DNA of 64,000 nt from Paenibacillus borealis (lineage in GTDB: Bacteria; Bacillota; Bacilli; Paenibacillales; Paenibacillaceae): assembly GCF_000758665.1 (NCBI RefSeq), contig NZ_CP009285.1, positions 4,092,001 through 4,156,000 of the forward strand. The letters run 5' to 3'. Under the pieces are notes generated by a model. It saw only the letters and a program-made list of their open reading frames with translations. It did no database searches and was not told the origin of the DNA. Both the position numbers and the translations under genes were made by a program. Below are positions 45,844 to 54,533 of the stretch, piece after piece (position 1 is the first letter of the stretch; each line of letters starts with the position of its first letter).

Positions 45844-46980
45844 ATGCGCAAATCAACGATGTTCATTAGAATGCTGATCAGCTCCTTTCAACTGCGGAAA
45901 TCAAGAATGTTAATTGCGCTATTCGCTATCATTGTCGGAACCGCGGTAATCTCGGGCCTGCTAAGCGTGTATTATGATATCAATATCAAGATGGGGATGG
46001 AATTCCGCTCGTATGGCGCGAATCTGATCCTCACGCCAACGTCCGAATCGCAGAACAAGGTATTTCCAGAGAGTACTGCAGAGGAGATTGCCGGTATATT
46101 CCCGCAGCAGGATGTCGTCGGATATACGTCTAACCTCTATGGTCTGGTGAAGATCAATTCCCGCAGACTGGTGGTTGTCGGTACCTGGTTCGATCAGATT
46201 CCGAAGATCACACCCTACTGGGAAATTACCGGAACTATGGACACAGACCGGAATGCCTCCGGTACCGTGCTAGTCGGGAAGGACTTAGCCGAGAAGCTGG
46301 GCTACAAGATCGGAACGGTGCTTCCGCTTCAGGATGAAGTCTCAGGTAACGAGCAGAAGGTTACGGTAACCGGGACGATCAGCAGCGGCGGGACAGAGGA
46401 TAATCAAATTTTCATTAATCTAGCAGATGCCCAGAAGCTGTTTCATCAGGAAGGCCAAGCAAATGCGGCATACTTCAGTATTACCGGGGAGGGACTGGAT
46501 GCAGCAGCCTTAGCGGTCAATCAGAACTATCCACATATGAAGCTTAGTCCGATCAAGCAGATTTCCGGTTCTGAGACGGTCATGCTGGACAAAATCAGCT
46601 CGCTGGTCTATATCGTCGTGATCATTATTCTCTTATCTACTCTACTATGCGTAGCCACCACGATGATGACGATGGTGATGGAGCGCAAACAGGAAATTGC
46701 CCTGAAAAAGGTGCTGGGCGCCCAGAATAAAGCTCTGTCTCTGGAGTTTCTGAGCGAAGCCGGGGTGCTGGCGCTGGCAGGAACCCTTGTAGGATTGGTG
46801 TTCGGCTATTTCCTGGCCCAGGTCATCGGGCAAAGTGTATTCCATTCCTCTATATCCTTCCGCTGGGCAGTCATTCCGCTTGTCACGGTTACTGCGCTGC
46901 TGGTAGCCGGTCTGGCTTCGCTGATTCCGCTCAGATCCGTCATCGGTATTGAGCCGGCTGTAGTACTCAAAGGGGAATAA
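45844..46980 (+). CDS. FtsX/MacB-type ABC permease
   Basis: 378 residues with the same layout as its upstream neighbour: TM1 (MLIALFAIIVGTAVISGLL), an outside domain (VVVGTWFDQIPKITPYWEI, VLVGKDLAEKLGYKIG), and three C-terminal helices (VYIVVIIILLSTLLCVATTMM). The two permeases are probably a heterodimer. In the Campylobacter system these genes accompany FTR1-P19. Confidence 0.92.
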   Translation: MRKSTMFIRMLISSFQLRKSRMLIALFAIIVGTAVISGLLSVYYDINIKMGMEFRSYGANLILTPTSESQNKVFPESTAEEIAGIFPQQDVVGYTSNLYGLVKINSRRLVVVGTWFDQIPKITPYWEITGTMDTDRNASGTVLVGKDLAEKLGYKIGTVLPLQDEVSGNEQKVTVTGTISSGGTEDNQIFINLADAQKLFHQEGQANAAYFSITGEGLDAAALAVNQNYPHMKLSPIKQISGSETVMLDKISSLVYIVVIIILLSTLLCVATTMMTMVMERKQEIALKKVLGAQNKALSLEFLSEAGVLALAGTLVGLVFGYFLAQVIGQSVFHSSISFRWAVIPLVTVTALLVAGLASLIPLRSVIGIEPAVVLKGE

Positions 46981-47000
46981 GGCAGAAAGGGGCAAGGATA

Positions 47001-47699
47001 ATGAGTATTCTGGAAATCTCCGGAGTGAGTAAGAAATATGGCAGTCTGCATGCCTTGAAGGATATCACATTCAGTGTGGAGCCGGGGGAATGGCTGTCGA
47101 TCATGGGCTCCTCCGGTTCAGGAAAGAGCACGATGCTCAATATGATCGGTCTTATGGACAAACCAAGCAGCGGCCAGGTGAAGATAGACGGCATAGCCAC
47201 CAGCTCAATGAGCTCCAGGAAGCTGACGGAGATCCGCAAAGATAAAATCGGACTGGTCTTCCAGCAGTTTCACCTGATCCCGCATCTTACGGCACTGGAG
47301 AATGTTATGGTTGCCCAGTACTATCACAGTATGCCTGACGAGAAGGAGGCAGCGGCGGCCCTGGCCAGAGTAGGTCTGGAAGGGCGCGCCAAGCATTTGC
47401 CGCGCCAGCTGTCCGGCGGGGAACAGCAGCGGGTATGTATCGCCAGAGCGCTGATCAATTACCCGGCGCTGATTCTGGCCGATGAGCCGACAGGGAACCT
47501 GGATGAGGCTAATGAAGAGATTGTGCTGGATCTGTTCCAGGAGCTGCATCAGGAAGGGCACACGATTATTATGGTGACCCATGCGCCGGAGGTCGGGGAA
47601 CTGGCCGAACGGCAAATCAGGCTGGAGCACGGAGTCATCAAGGAGATCCGGATGCCGGATAAGGTTGTTGCTGTCGGGCAGGAGCTGGTTATTAAGTGA
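47001..47699 (+). CDS. LolD/MacB-type ABC ATPase
   Basis: 232 residues. Walker A GSSGSGKSTMLNMIG, Q-loop VFQQFHLIPHLTALENV, signature QLSGGEQQRVCIARALI, Walker B LILADEPTGNLD, H-loop MVTHAPEVG. It energises the two FtsX-type permeases. Last gene of the iron operon, closed by a strong terminator. Confidence 0.94.
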   Translation: MSILEISGVSKKYGSLHALKDITFSVEPGEWLSIMGSSGSGKSTMLNMIGLMDKPSSGQVKIDGIATSSMSSRKLTEIRKDKIGLVFQQFHLIPHLTALENVMVAQYYHSMPDEKEAAAALARVGLEGRAKHLPRQLSGGEQQRVCIARALINYPALILADEPTGNLDEANEEIVLDLFQELHQEGHTIIMVTHAPEVGELAERQIRLEHGVIKEIRMPDKVVAVGQELVIK

Positions 47700-47721
47700 A
47701 CGGGGTACTATAAGATTAGAA

Positions 47722-47768
47722 GAACGGAAGCGAGGTAATGCTGCAATTACCCGGCTTCCGTTTTTTTT
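47722..47768 (+). terminator. Intrinsic terminator of the iron operon
   Basis: AACGGAAGC-GA-GGTAAT, loop, ATTACC-CG-GCTTCCGTT with eight T: two stacked stems. Confidence 0.95.
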
Positions 47769-47902
47769 GCGCGGACATTATTTTGCGGACATTATTACAT
47801 GAATTACAGGCATTCAGTTATGGATATGCCATGTCTGGACTCGTATAATCAACTGGTGTAATGTATTTTAGCTATGTGAAACTAGGGCAGGAGGTGAGCC
47901 TG

Positions 47903-48634
47903 TTGGAGAATCGATGGGCTATGGTTACGGGTGCTGACCGGGGGGTTGGACTGAGTCTGGTTAAGGCACTGCTTGAGCAGGGTTATCATGTGTTTGCCGG
48001 GCAATATCTGCAGGAGAACAATGAACACTTGGAGCAACTGAAGACAGTTTATGATCAGCAGCTGCAGGTGCTGACGCTGGATATAAGCGACGGGGATAGT
48101 GTCCAACAAGCAGTGGAGGCTATAGCAGCTTGCACGGACCGGGTGGAAATACTGATTAACAACGGGGCCATTCTGGGTGATATGAAGATGACGGTTCAGG
48201 ATACGCTGGATTTCGAAGAAATGGAGCAGGTCTTCCGGGTGAACACACTAGGCTCGCTGCGGATGTCGAACGGCTTAATCGAATCTATTCTCCGGAGTGA
48301 CAGCAAGCTGATCGTCAACATTTCATCAGAAGCAGGAAGTATTGGAACCTGCTGGCGCAACAGCTGGTACGCTTACTGCATGTCCAAGGCTGCGCTTAAT
48401 ATGCAGTCTCAGCTGATTCATAATCAGATTTCAGCGCAGGGCGGCAAAGTAATGGTTGTTCATCCCGGACATGTCCAGACTTATATGCAAGGCCAGCTGG
48501 ATACAACCGGAAGCCTCACGGCTGATGAATCTGCAGAATCTATTATGCAGCAGATAGAGAATCGCCTGAAGCCGGATTACGGGCAGGAAGAGCTCACTCT
48601 GATCGACTATGCCGGTAATACGCTGCCCTGGTAA
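47903..48634 (+). CDS. Short-chain dehydrogenase/reductase (SDR)
   Basis: 243 residues from TTG 47903, five bases after AGGAGGTGA (47889-47897). Cofactor motif TGADRGVG, NNGAILGD in place of NNAG, catalytic Ser in NISSEAGSIG and YCMSK as YxxxK. Stand-alone gene; substrate unknown. Confidence 0.88.
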   Translation: MENRWAMVTGADRGVGLSLVKALLEQGYHVFAGQYLQENNEHLEQLKTVYDQQLQVLTLDISDGDSVQQAVEAIAACTDRVEILINNGAILGDMKMTVQDTLDFEEMEQVFRVNTLGSLRMSNGLIESILRSDSKLIVNISSEAGSIGTCWRNSWYAYCMSKAALNMQSQLIHNQISAQGGKVMVVHPGHVQTYMQGQLDTTGSLTADESAESIMQQIENRLKPDYGQEELTLIDYAGNTLPW

Positions 48635-48663
48635 GTGGTGAAGATCCAATATCATTGAAAAAT

Positions 48664-48840
48664 CCTGCACAAATTACAACAATTTGCTCATTTTTCTGGC
48701 GCCAATCCGCCATTGTTGTATGAAATGCAGCATTTCTTCGCTTCCCAGCGGCTTAGTGGAATAATTCTTGTATTTTATACAACAATCCTCCAATGCACCC
48801 GGATATCCCCCAATCAAAGTTGTAATCCGTACAACAATAT
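48664..48840 (-). repeat. Phased palindrome array B (four units, complete)
   Basis: Read on the minus strand the units are TTGTACGGATTACAA (centre 48827), TTGTATAAAATACAA (48775), a third with TGCAG/TTGTA arms around TGAAA (48723) and TTGTAATTTGTGCAG (48672). All fit YTGTA-N5-TRCAR and are spaced 52, 52 and 51 bp. The spacers resemble those of array A. It lies between an SDR gene and a terminator, with no open frame. Confidence 0.87.
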
Positions 48841-48880
48841 GCTGATTCAGTCTAAAGTACGGTTTATTATGGTAGGAGCT

Positions 48881-48913
48881 GCCGGAGGTTAATCCCTCGG
48901 GCTTTTTTTTATC
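48881..48913 (+). terminator. Intrinsic terminator downstream of array B
   Basis: GCCGGAGG-TTAAT-CCCTCGGGC followed by eight T. No coding gene immediately precedes it, so it would end a transcript running through the array. Confidence 0.75.
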
Positions 48914-48972
48914 CAATCGTATAATAGAAGCTTAGGGCCCGTCAGCATTAATATGTGGAGGTGTGTGTTGTA

Positions 48973-49506
48973 ATGACAGAACAGAAGAAAAGGCCTGAGG
49001 TAGGCATTGAACCTTGGGATGCCGGAGATTTCGGATTGCTGCAGCAATTGAATTCTCCCGAGATGACTGTGTTCCTTGGAGGACCGGAAACGGAGGAGAA
49101 GCTCCAGTCCCGTCATAAACGTTACTGTGAGATTGCCGGAACTGGAACAGGGAGAATGTTCAAGATCCTCTTGCTGCCAGAGCTTGAAGTTGTCGGCAGT
49201 GTGGGCTACTGGGATCGGACTTGGCAAGGGGAGCCGGTGTATGAGCTGGGATGGAGCGTGTTAACTGCTTATCAGGGACAAGGCATAGCTGCAGAAGCAA
49301 CCTTTAAGGCCATAGCTATGATCCATTCAGAACAGAAGCACAGGTATATTCATGCTTTTCCCAAAGTCATCCATTCTGCTTCAAACGCCATTTGCCGTAA
49401 GCTGGGCTTCACATTAATGGGTGAATGTGATTTTGAATATCCTTTAGGGACGATGATCCGGTGCAACGACTGGAGATTGGCACTGTACCTGAAAGTTAAT
49501 ATTTAA
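48973..49506 (+). CDS. GNAT acetyltransferase (RimJ/RimL type)
   Basis: 177 residues from ATG 48973 after GGAGGTG. Motifs: MTVFLGGPETEEKLQSRHKRY at the N-terminus, YELGWSVLTAYQGQGIAAEATFKAI for acetyl-CoA, and HSASNAICRKLGFTLMGECDFEYP. Substrate unknown. Confidence 0.9.
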   Translation: MTEQKKRPEVGIEPWDAGDFGLLQQLNSPEMTVFLGGPETEEKLQSRHKRYCEIAGTGTGRMFKILLLPELEVVGSVGYWDRTWQGEPVYELGWSVLTAYQGQGIAAEATFKAIAMIHSEQKHRYIHAFPKVIHSASNAICRKLGFTLMGECDFEYPLGTMIRCNDWRLALYLKVNI

Positions 49507-49560
49507 TAGACAATGTCGTTAAATTAGTACAGTATTGTACTTTTTACGCGAAATCATAAA

Positions 49561-49649
49561 TTGTATTATAAAGAGACGCGAGTATAATAATAGACATGAA
49601 TCCAATTGTAAATAAAGGGTTAGCCAACTTGTTTGGTTGACCCTTTTTA
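49561..49649 (+). promoter_or_regulatory. Promoter and early terminator ahead of a CMD-family gene
   Basis: TTGTAT (49561-49566), a 16-bp spacer, TATAAT (49583-49588). The transcript would meet an intrinsic terminator AAAGGGT-TAGCCAAC...GTTTGGTTG-ACCCTTTTT (49614-49649) about 20 nt later, before the gene at 49695. ATG 49596 opens a 14-codon frame (MNPIVNKGLANLFG) through the stem. This arrangement fits an attenuation leader or a very short RNA. Upstream, AGTACA-GTAT-TGTACT (49526-49541) is a 16-bp palindrome. Confidence 0.55.
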
Positions 49650-49694
49650 GCAGGAGATTAAGAAGAGTCTAGAAATGAGCAGGAGGAGCACACT

Positions 49695-50450
49695 ATGGAC
49701 ATTACAGAAGCCGCAAAGAAATACCATGAAAGAATGTTCCCGGGCTATGAATCCAAGCTTGAGGTAACAGATCCCGAGTTTATTGAGCGGTTTGATAATT
49801 TTGCATTCGATGAAGTAGTTCATCAGGATGATTTGGATGACCGGACCCGTGTGATGGCCATTCTATCTGTATTAATCGGCTGTCAGGGAATTGATGAGTT
49901 CAAAGCTATGCTGCCAGCAGCCCTGAACTTTGGCGTTACACCGGTGGAGGCCAAGGAAATTGTCTATCAGTCCGTCGCTTATCTCGGCATTGGCAGAGTT
50001 CTACCCTTCCTGAATGTGCTGAATGATGTATTAACTGCCGGAGGTGTGGAGCTTCCTCTACCGGGGCAGGCCACAACAACTATGGAAACGCGTCTTGAAG
50101 CGGGGATTCAGGCGCAGGTGGATATTTTTGGCGAGAGCATGCAGGAATTCTGGAAATCAGGCCCGGAGGAGAGCCGGCACATCAATCAATGGCTTGCAGC
50201 GAATTGCTTCGGCGATTACTACACCCGGAAGGGACTGGACCTCAAACAACGAGAGATGATTACCTTCTGCTTCCTGTATGCCCAAGGCGGATGTGAACCG
50301 CAGGCAACCAGTCATGCCGCAGCAAATTTCAGGCTTGGAAATGATAAGGAGTTCTTGATCAAGGTCATTTCTCAATGCCTGCCTTTCATCGGTTATCCGC
50401 GCAGTCTGAACGCGCTCCGGTGTGTGAATGAAGCAGCCGCGAAATCATAG
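49695..50450 (+). CDS. Carboxymuconolactone decarboxylase-family protein
   Basis: 251 residues, apparently two CMD domains in tandem: the first around DDRTRVMAILSVLIGCQGIDEFKAMLPAALNFGVTPVEAKEIVYQ, the second around LKQREMITFCFLYAQGGCEPQATSHAAANFRLGNDKEF. The second carries Cys and His residues placed as in AhpD-like enzymes, but no clear CxxC. It is followed after 16 bp by an SDR gene and then an aldo/keto reductase, so it is likely part of a detoxification or reduction cluster. Confidence 0.88.
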   Translation: MDITEAAKKYHERMFPGYESKLEVTDPEFIERFDNFAFDEVVHQDDLDDRTRVMAILSVLIGCQGIDEFKAMLPAALNFGVTPVEAKEIVYQSVAYLGIGRVLPFLNVLNDVLTAGGVELPLPGQATTTMETRLEAGIQAQVDIFGESMQEFWKSGPEESRHINQWLAANCFGDYYTRKGLDLKQREMITFCFLYAQGGCEPQATSHAAANFRLGNDKEFLIKVISQCLPFIGYPRSLNALRCVNEAAAKS

Positions 50451-50466
50451 TGTACAGGAGGATTGA

Positions 50467-51315
50467 ATGATTATGCAAAAAAGAACATGGCTGATTACCG
50501 GTGTCAGCAGCGGTTTTGGTTATGTGATGACGCAGCAGCTCCTAGAGAAAGGCGATAAGGTAATCGGAACGGTCCGCAACAAAGATAAGGTAGCCGGTCT
50601 TATTGAGAATTATCCCGATACTTTCATATGCGAGCTGCTGGATGTGACCGATGTTCCTGCCATCCGGAAGCTGGTCGATGATTCTTTTGACAAATCCGGA
50701 GTGATCGACGTGATCGTAAGCAACGCAGGTTACGGTCTGTTCGGCGCAGCCGAGGAACTGTCTGACGCTGAGGTGGATCATATTATCGCCACGAATCTGA
50801 CCGGCCCGATCCAGCTGATCCGCTCCGCCCTTCCGCATCTGCGCGCTCAGGGCAGCGGCCGCATTATTCAGCTGTCTTCTTACGGCGGACAGGTTGCTTT
50901 CCCGGGAAACTCGATGTACCATGCTACAAAGTTCGGCATTGAAGGTTTCTGTGAATCGGTGGCCCAGGAGGTCGCTGCTTTTAACATCGGTATTACACTG
51001 GTGGAGCCGGGAGGCGCCCGTACCGAATTCCGCTATGGCAGCGCACAGGTTGCTTCATTAATGCCGGAATATGAGGGGAATCCTGCGCACGGCTTTTTGA
51101 GCATGCTGGACGGTTCGAATGGGCTGGCTCCCGGCGATCCGGCACGAATGGCTGCCCGCATGATTGAGAGTGTCGACGTAGAACCTGCGCCGATGCGTAT
51201 GGTGTTAGGCTCCCAGGCATTGGCAACCACCCTTTCGACCCTCAAGAAACGAGTTGCTGATTTCGAGAAGCAGACGGAGTTGGCTGCCTCTACGGACTTT
51301 CCGGCTGGTGAATAA
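50467..51315 (+). CDS. Short-chain dehydrogenase/reductase (SDR)
   Basis: 282 residues. TGVSSGFG cofactor motif, SNAGYG, catalytic Ser in IIQLSSYGGQ and YHATK. AGGAGG is five bases before the first of two Met codons. The longer C-terminal tail resembles SDRs annotated as ketoreductases. Same transcript as the CMD gene. Confidence 0.9.
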   Translation: MIMQKRTWLITGVSSGFGYVMTQQLLEKGDKVIGTVRNKDKVAGLIENYPDTFICELLDVTDVPAIRKLVDDSFDKSGVIDVIVSNAGYGLFGAAEELSDAEVDHIIATNLTGPIQLIRSALPHLRAQGSGRIIQLSSYGGQVAFPGNSMYHATKFGIEGFCESVAQEVAAFNIGITLVEPGGARTEFRYGSAQVASLMPEYEGNPAHGFLSMLDGSNGLAPGDPARMAARMIESVDVEPAPMRMVLGSQALATTLSTLKKRVADFEKQTELAASTDFPAGE

Positions 51316-51375
51316 CCGGCACTAATCAGACGGGGATAAAACCGCTTGTAACCATAAACTTAGGAGGAATTACGA

Positions 51376-52233
51376 ATGGAGTATGTAACCTTAAACAACG
51401 GAGTACAAATGCCGATTCTGGGCTATGGAGTCTATCAGATATCAGATCAGGCGGAATGTGAGAAATGTGTGCTGGATGCCATAAGCGTGGGCTACCGTTC
51501 CATCGATACCGCACAAGCATACCGGAATGAGGAAGCCGTAGGCCGTGCTATCAAAAAGAGTGGAGTTCCCCGGGAAGAATTGTTTATCACAACCAAAGTA
51601 TGGATCTCTAATGCAGGCTATGAACAAGCTAAAGCCTCTATTAAAGAGTCCCTGCGAAAGCTGCAGCTGGATTATTTGGATCTGGTCCTGATTCATCAGC
51701 CGTTTGGAGATTATTATGGAACGTACCGGGCACTGGAAGAGCTGTATAAGGCCGGTACCCTCAGAGCCATTGGTGTAAGTAATTTCTATCCGGACAGATA
51801 TATCGACCTTGTGCAGTTTACTGAAGTGGTGCCGGCCGTCAATCAGGTGGAGACCCATGTCTTCAACCAGCAGGTCAAAGCTCAGGAAATCATGGAGAAA
51901 TACCATACGCAGATTGAATCCTGGGGTCCTTTTGCAGAAGGGAAAAACAATTTGTTCACCAACACCACCTTACAAACGGTGGGCGATCAATATCATAAAT
52001 CCACAGCCCAGGTGGCGTTGCGCTATTTGATTCAGAGAGGCGTGGTAGTTATTCCCAAAACGGTTAGCCGAAACCGAATGGAAGAAAACATGAATGTATT
52101 TGATTTCGAGCTGACGCCGGAGGATATGGCTCGAATCGCAGCACTCGATACAGGCGTAAGCGCATTTTTCTCCCACTACGACCCGCAAGTCGTTGAGAAT
52201 CTCACTGGTTACGGGAAACAGGGTCTGGAGTAA
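51376..52233 (+). CDS. Aldo/keto reductase
   Basis: 285 residues. Catalytic tetrad visible: D in [15 protein letters not shown] with the Tyr, Lys in FITTKVWI, His in [14 protein letters not shown]-terminal NADPH segment [23 protein letters not shown]. Good AGGAGG ribosome site. Third gene of the CMD-SDR-AKR set, closed by a strong bidirectional terminator. Confidence 0.94.
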   Translation: MEYVTLNNGVQMPILGYGVYQISDQAECEKCVLDAISVGYRSIDTAQAYRNEEAVGRAIKKSGVPREELFITTKVWISNAGYEQAKASIKESLRKLQLDYLDLVLIHQPFGDYYGTYRALEELYKAGTLRAIGVSNFYPDRYIDLVQFTEVVPAVNQVETHVFNQQVKAQEIMEKYHTQIESWGPFAEGKNNLFTNTTLQTVGDQYHKSTAQVALRYLIQRGVVVIPKTVSRNRMEENMNVFDFELTPEDMARIAALDTGVSAFFSHYDPQVVENLTGYGKQGLE

Positions 52234-52276
52234 AACGCAGATCCAGTATAGATAGCCAGACATGGGCAGTTAAAAG

Positions 52277-52315
52277 AGAAGGGCAGCTTCTTAATGGGAA
52301 GCTGCCCTTCTTTTA
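52277..52315. terminator. Bidirectional terminator
   Basis: AGAAGGGCAGCTTC-TTAAT-GGGAAGCTGCCCTTCT then TTTA, between convergent AKR and MDR genes. Confidence 0.93.
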
Positions 52316-53296
52316 TATTTCTTTTGAAATCACGATTTTTCCCCGTCTGGGTTGTTTCTCGCTTGTGCGGTACGCTTCAAATAAACCTTGAGTGGTAAAT
52401 GGATACCTATGGTCTACATGAATGTTGAGCTTCCCCTCCTGCATGTGAGTGGAAATTTCATTAAGGTCAGCCTGATTTGGATGGGCACGGAAAAATAGCG
52501 AGTCAATATTGCGAACGCCTGGATAAGTTCCAATACCGAATGAGGTTATGGAAATATATTTTCCGCCATCCTTTAATATGTCATAGCTGTAATCCCCGAA
52601 CTCGCCTGGAAGTCCAGTTTCTAATTCTTTATTCCCTAGCATAGCTGTATCAAGAACTATATCTACAGGTGCGGATAACCTTGTCACGAAATCCGGTTGT
52701 GAATAATAGTCAATGACTTCATCTGCGCCTAAACCCAGGACAAAGCCATGATTATGCTCTCTTGCAGTTGCAATTACATAAGCACCATAATGTCTGGCTA
52801 GTTGAATGGCTGCATGTCCAACACCACCGGCACCCCCATGAATAAGAATACGCTGACCTGGCTGAAGCTTACCGTGCTCAAAAAGTGCCTGCCAGGCCGT
52901 CAAGGCTACCGTAGGCGCAGCAGCGGCTTCTTCGAAGGATACATTGTCCGGTATCATCGTTAAGGTATCCTCATCTGCTGCCACTTGATCCATATAAGAA
53001 CCTCCACGGACCATCCCCATAACGCGGTCACCTGCTTTAAAGTGCTGTACCCCGGTACCCACACCTCTTACCACACCGGCAACATCACCTCCAAGAAAAT
53101 ACGGGAATTGAATGGTAAATTGCCCGCCTACCGGGCTCTGTAATAGTTCACCCGAACGTAAATGATTATCTCCAGGGTTAATTGAGGAGGCATACACCTC
53201 CACCAGTACTTGTGTTTCCTTAATTGCAGGAACAGCTAGTTCATACTCTTCGAAAGACTCAGGGATTCCAAAGCCGGTTATACCAATTGCTTTCAT
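52313..53296 (-). CDS. Zinc-less MDR-family alcohol dehydrogenase/quinone reductase
   Basis: 327 residues from ATG 53296 after GGAGGC. GroES-like N-terminus (SINPGDNHLRSGEL, FLGGDVAGVVRGVG), nucleotide motif HGGAGGVGHAAIQLARHYGAYVIATA. No zinc-ligand Cys cluster, so quinone oxidoreductase type. Divergent from a TetR gene with two shared operators in between. Confidence 0.92.
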   Translation of the reverse strand: MKAIGITGFGIPESFEEYELAVPAIKETQVLVEVYASSINPGDNHLRSGELLQSPVGGQFTIQFPYFLGGDVAGVVRGVGTGVQHFKAGDRVMGMVRGGSYMDQVAADEDTLTMIPDNVSFEEAAAAPTVALTAWQALFEHGKLQPGQRILIHGGAGGVGHAAIQLARHYGAYVIATAREHNHGFVLGLGADEVIDYYSQPDFVTRLSAPVDIVLDTAMLGNKELETGLPGEFGDYSYDILKDGGKYISITSFGIGTYPGVRNIDSLFFRAHPNQADLNEISTHMQEGKLNIHVDHRYPFTTQGLFEAYRTSEKQPRRGKIVISKEI

Positions 53297-53327
53297 GGCG
53301 CAGCCTCCATTTGTATTATTGAACATT

Positions 53328-53424
53328 CGTTGAAAAATCAACGTTTGTTTGTTAAAATCACATTACAAAAAAGCAGAGAATTGTACAATCCCCAAAGCGA
53401 TCCCTTGTGTTGATTAATCAACAC
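53328..53424. promoter_or_regulatory. Two TetR operators between MDR and TetR genes
   Basis: CGTTGA-AAAA-TCAACG (53328-53343) and a perfect 18-bp palindrome GTGTTGATTAATCAACAC (53407-53424) share GTTGA-N4-TCAAC. Centres are 80 bp apart, one near each gene start, fitting repression of both divergent genes by the TetR protein. Confidence 0.78.
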
Positions 53425-53467
53425 ACATCTTAGAAATGTTCAATTCTGACTCATGAAGGAGAAATAT

Positions 53468-54055
53468 ATGGATAGACGGATACAGAAATCCAAACAGGCT
53501 ATTATGGATGCTTTTTTAGCATTAATGTCGGAAACAGATATTGAAAATATCACTGTAAATAAAATTGCTGAGCTGGCCAATGTTAACCGTGGAACGGTTT
53601 ATTTACATTTTCTAGATAAATATGATCTGCTTGATCATTGTTTGGAAGAACAAATTAACCGCTTAATCGACAAATGCGCGCCTGACAGTGAGGTTACCGG
53701 TAAATTCACTTCGAAATCCACATTGCTTCGGGTTTTTGAATATTTGGAACAGAATTCCGGGTTGTATTCTAAGATGCTGAGAAACCGGGGAGTACCTGCT
53801 TTTAGAAATCGTTTGCTTGTCGTTGTCCGGGAAAGTCTTAGCAGACAATTCGATTTAATCGCTTCCGGGCCAAATTTTAACAAGGAAATAACCGTACAGT
53901 TTCTAGCTTCTGCTGTAATAAGCTCTTTCGAATGGTGGATTAGCAATTCTATGCCTTATCCAGCTTCAGTGATGGCCGAACAGATATGGGCATTATTAGA
54001 CCGGACGATGATTAGTTTACCCCTGCCTAACCAAAATTCACGATCTGTGATATAA
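53468..54055 (+). CDS. TetR/AcrR-family regulator
   Basis: 195 residues from ATG 53468, six bases after AAGGAG; the in-frame ATG 53453 overlaps that site. HTH at about residues 10-55 (KQAIMDAFLALMSETDIENITVNKIAELANVNRGTVYLHFLDKYDLL), then a TetR_C-like helical domain (SKMLRNRGVPAFRNRLL). Probably senses a substrate of the divergent reductase. Confidence 0.92.
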   Translation: MDRRIQKSKQAIMDAFLALMSETDIENITVNKIAELANVNRGTVYLHFLDKYDLLDHCLEEQINRLIDKCAPDSEVTGKFTSKSTLLRVFEYLEQNSGLYSKMLRNRGVPAFRNRLLVVVRESLSRQFDLIASGPNFNKEITVQFLASAVISSFEWWISNSMPYPASVMAEQIWALLDRTMISLPLPNQNSRSVI

Positions 54056-54101
54056 TCCTACTCTAAAATAAACGAACTTAATTACTTCAAGAGGTGCAAT
54101 G

Positions 54102-54524
54102 ATGCGGTTTCATGAATTTTATATCGGACAAGTATTTAGAACCAAAACGCTAACCTTATCGAAAGAGGATATCACCAGATTTGCTGGTGAATTTGACCCG
54201 CAATATATGCATCTGGATGAAGAGAAGGCAGCGCAAGGCCGGTTCAACGGAATCATCGCTTCAGGAATTCAGACCTTAGCCGTGTCGTTCAAGCTGTGGG
54301 TGGAGACAGGAAGTTATGGGGATGAGGTTATTGCCGGAACTGCGATGAACAACATTAAATTCATGCGGCCCGTATATCCGGGTGATGAATTGTACACTAT
54401 GGTTGAAGTGACCGGAGCAGAAGAGAAGAGGAATGGAACTGGACTGGTTACAGTGTTATTATCAACCTTCACCAGCGCAGACAATCAGGTTTTTGAGGGC
54501 GAGCTGTCTGTGCTGGTGAAGTAG
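54102..54524 (+). CDS. MaoC-like hotdog dehydratase
   Basis: 140 residues from the second ATG (five bases after GAGGTG). Hotdog fold: catalytic Asp/His in FAGEFDPQYMHLDEEKA, then FNGIIASGIQTLAVSFKLWVE and FMRPVYPGDELYTMVEV. Members hydrate enoyl-CoA or enoyl-ACP; stand-alone proteins like this often have uncertain substrates. Confidence 0.92.
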   Translation: MRFHEFYIGQVFRTKTLTLSKEDITRFAGEFDPQYMHLDEEKAAQGRFNGIIASGIQTLAVSFKLWVETGSYGDEVIAGTAMNNIKFMRPVYPGDELYTMVEVTGAEEKRNGTGLVTVLLSTFTSADNQVFEGELSVLVK

Positions 54525-54533
54525 TGAAATCTT

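Noticed and set aside
48664..48840. CRISPR-like array of regular repeats
   Set aside because: The repeated unit is only a 15-bp palindrome with a variable centre, just four units occur, spacers are similar between arrays A and B, and no cas genes are present.
49526..49541. Isolated thirteenth unit of the palindrome family
   Set aside because: AGTACA-GTAT-TGTACT has the arms the other way round (TACA before TGTA) and no neighbour 52 bp away.
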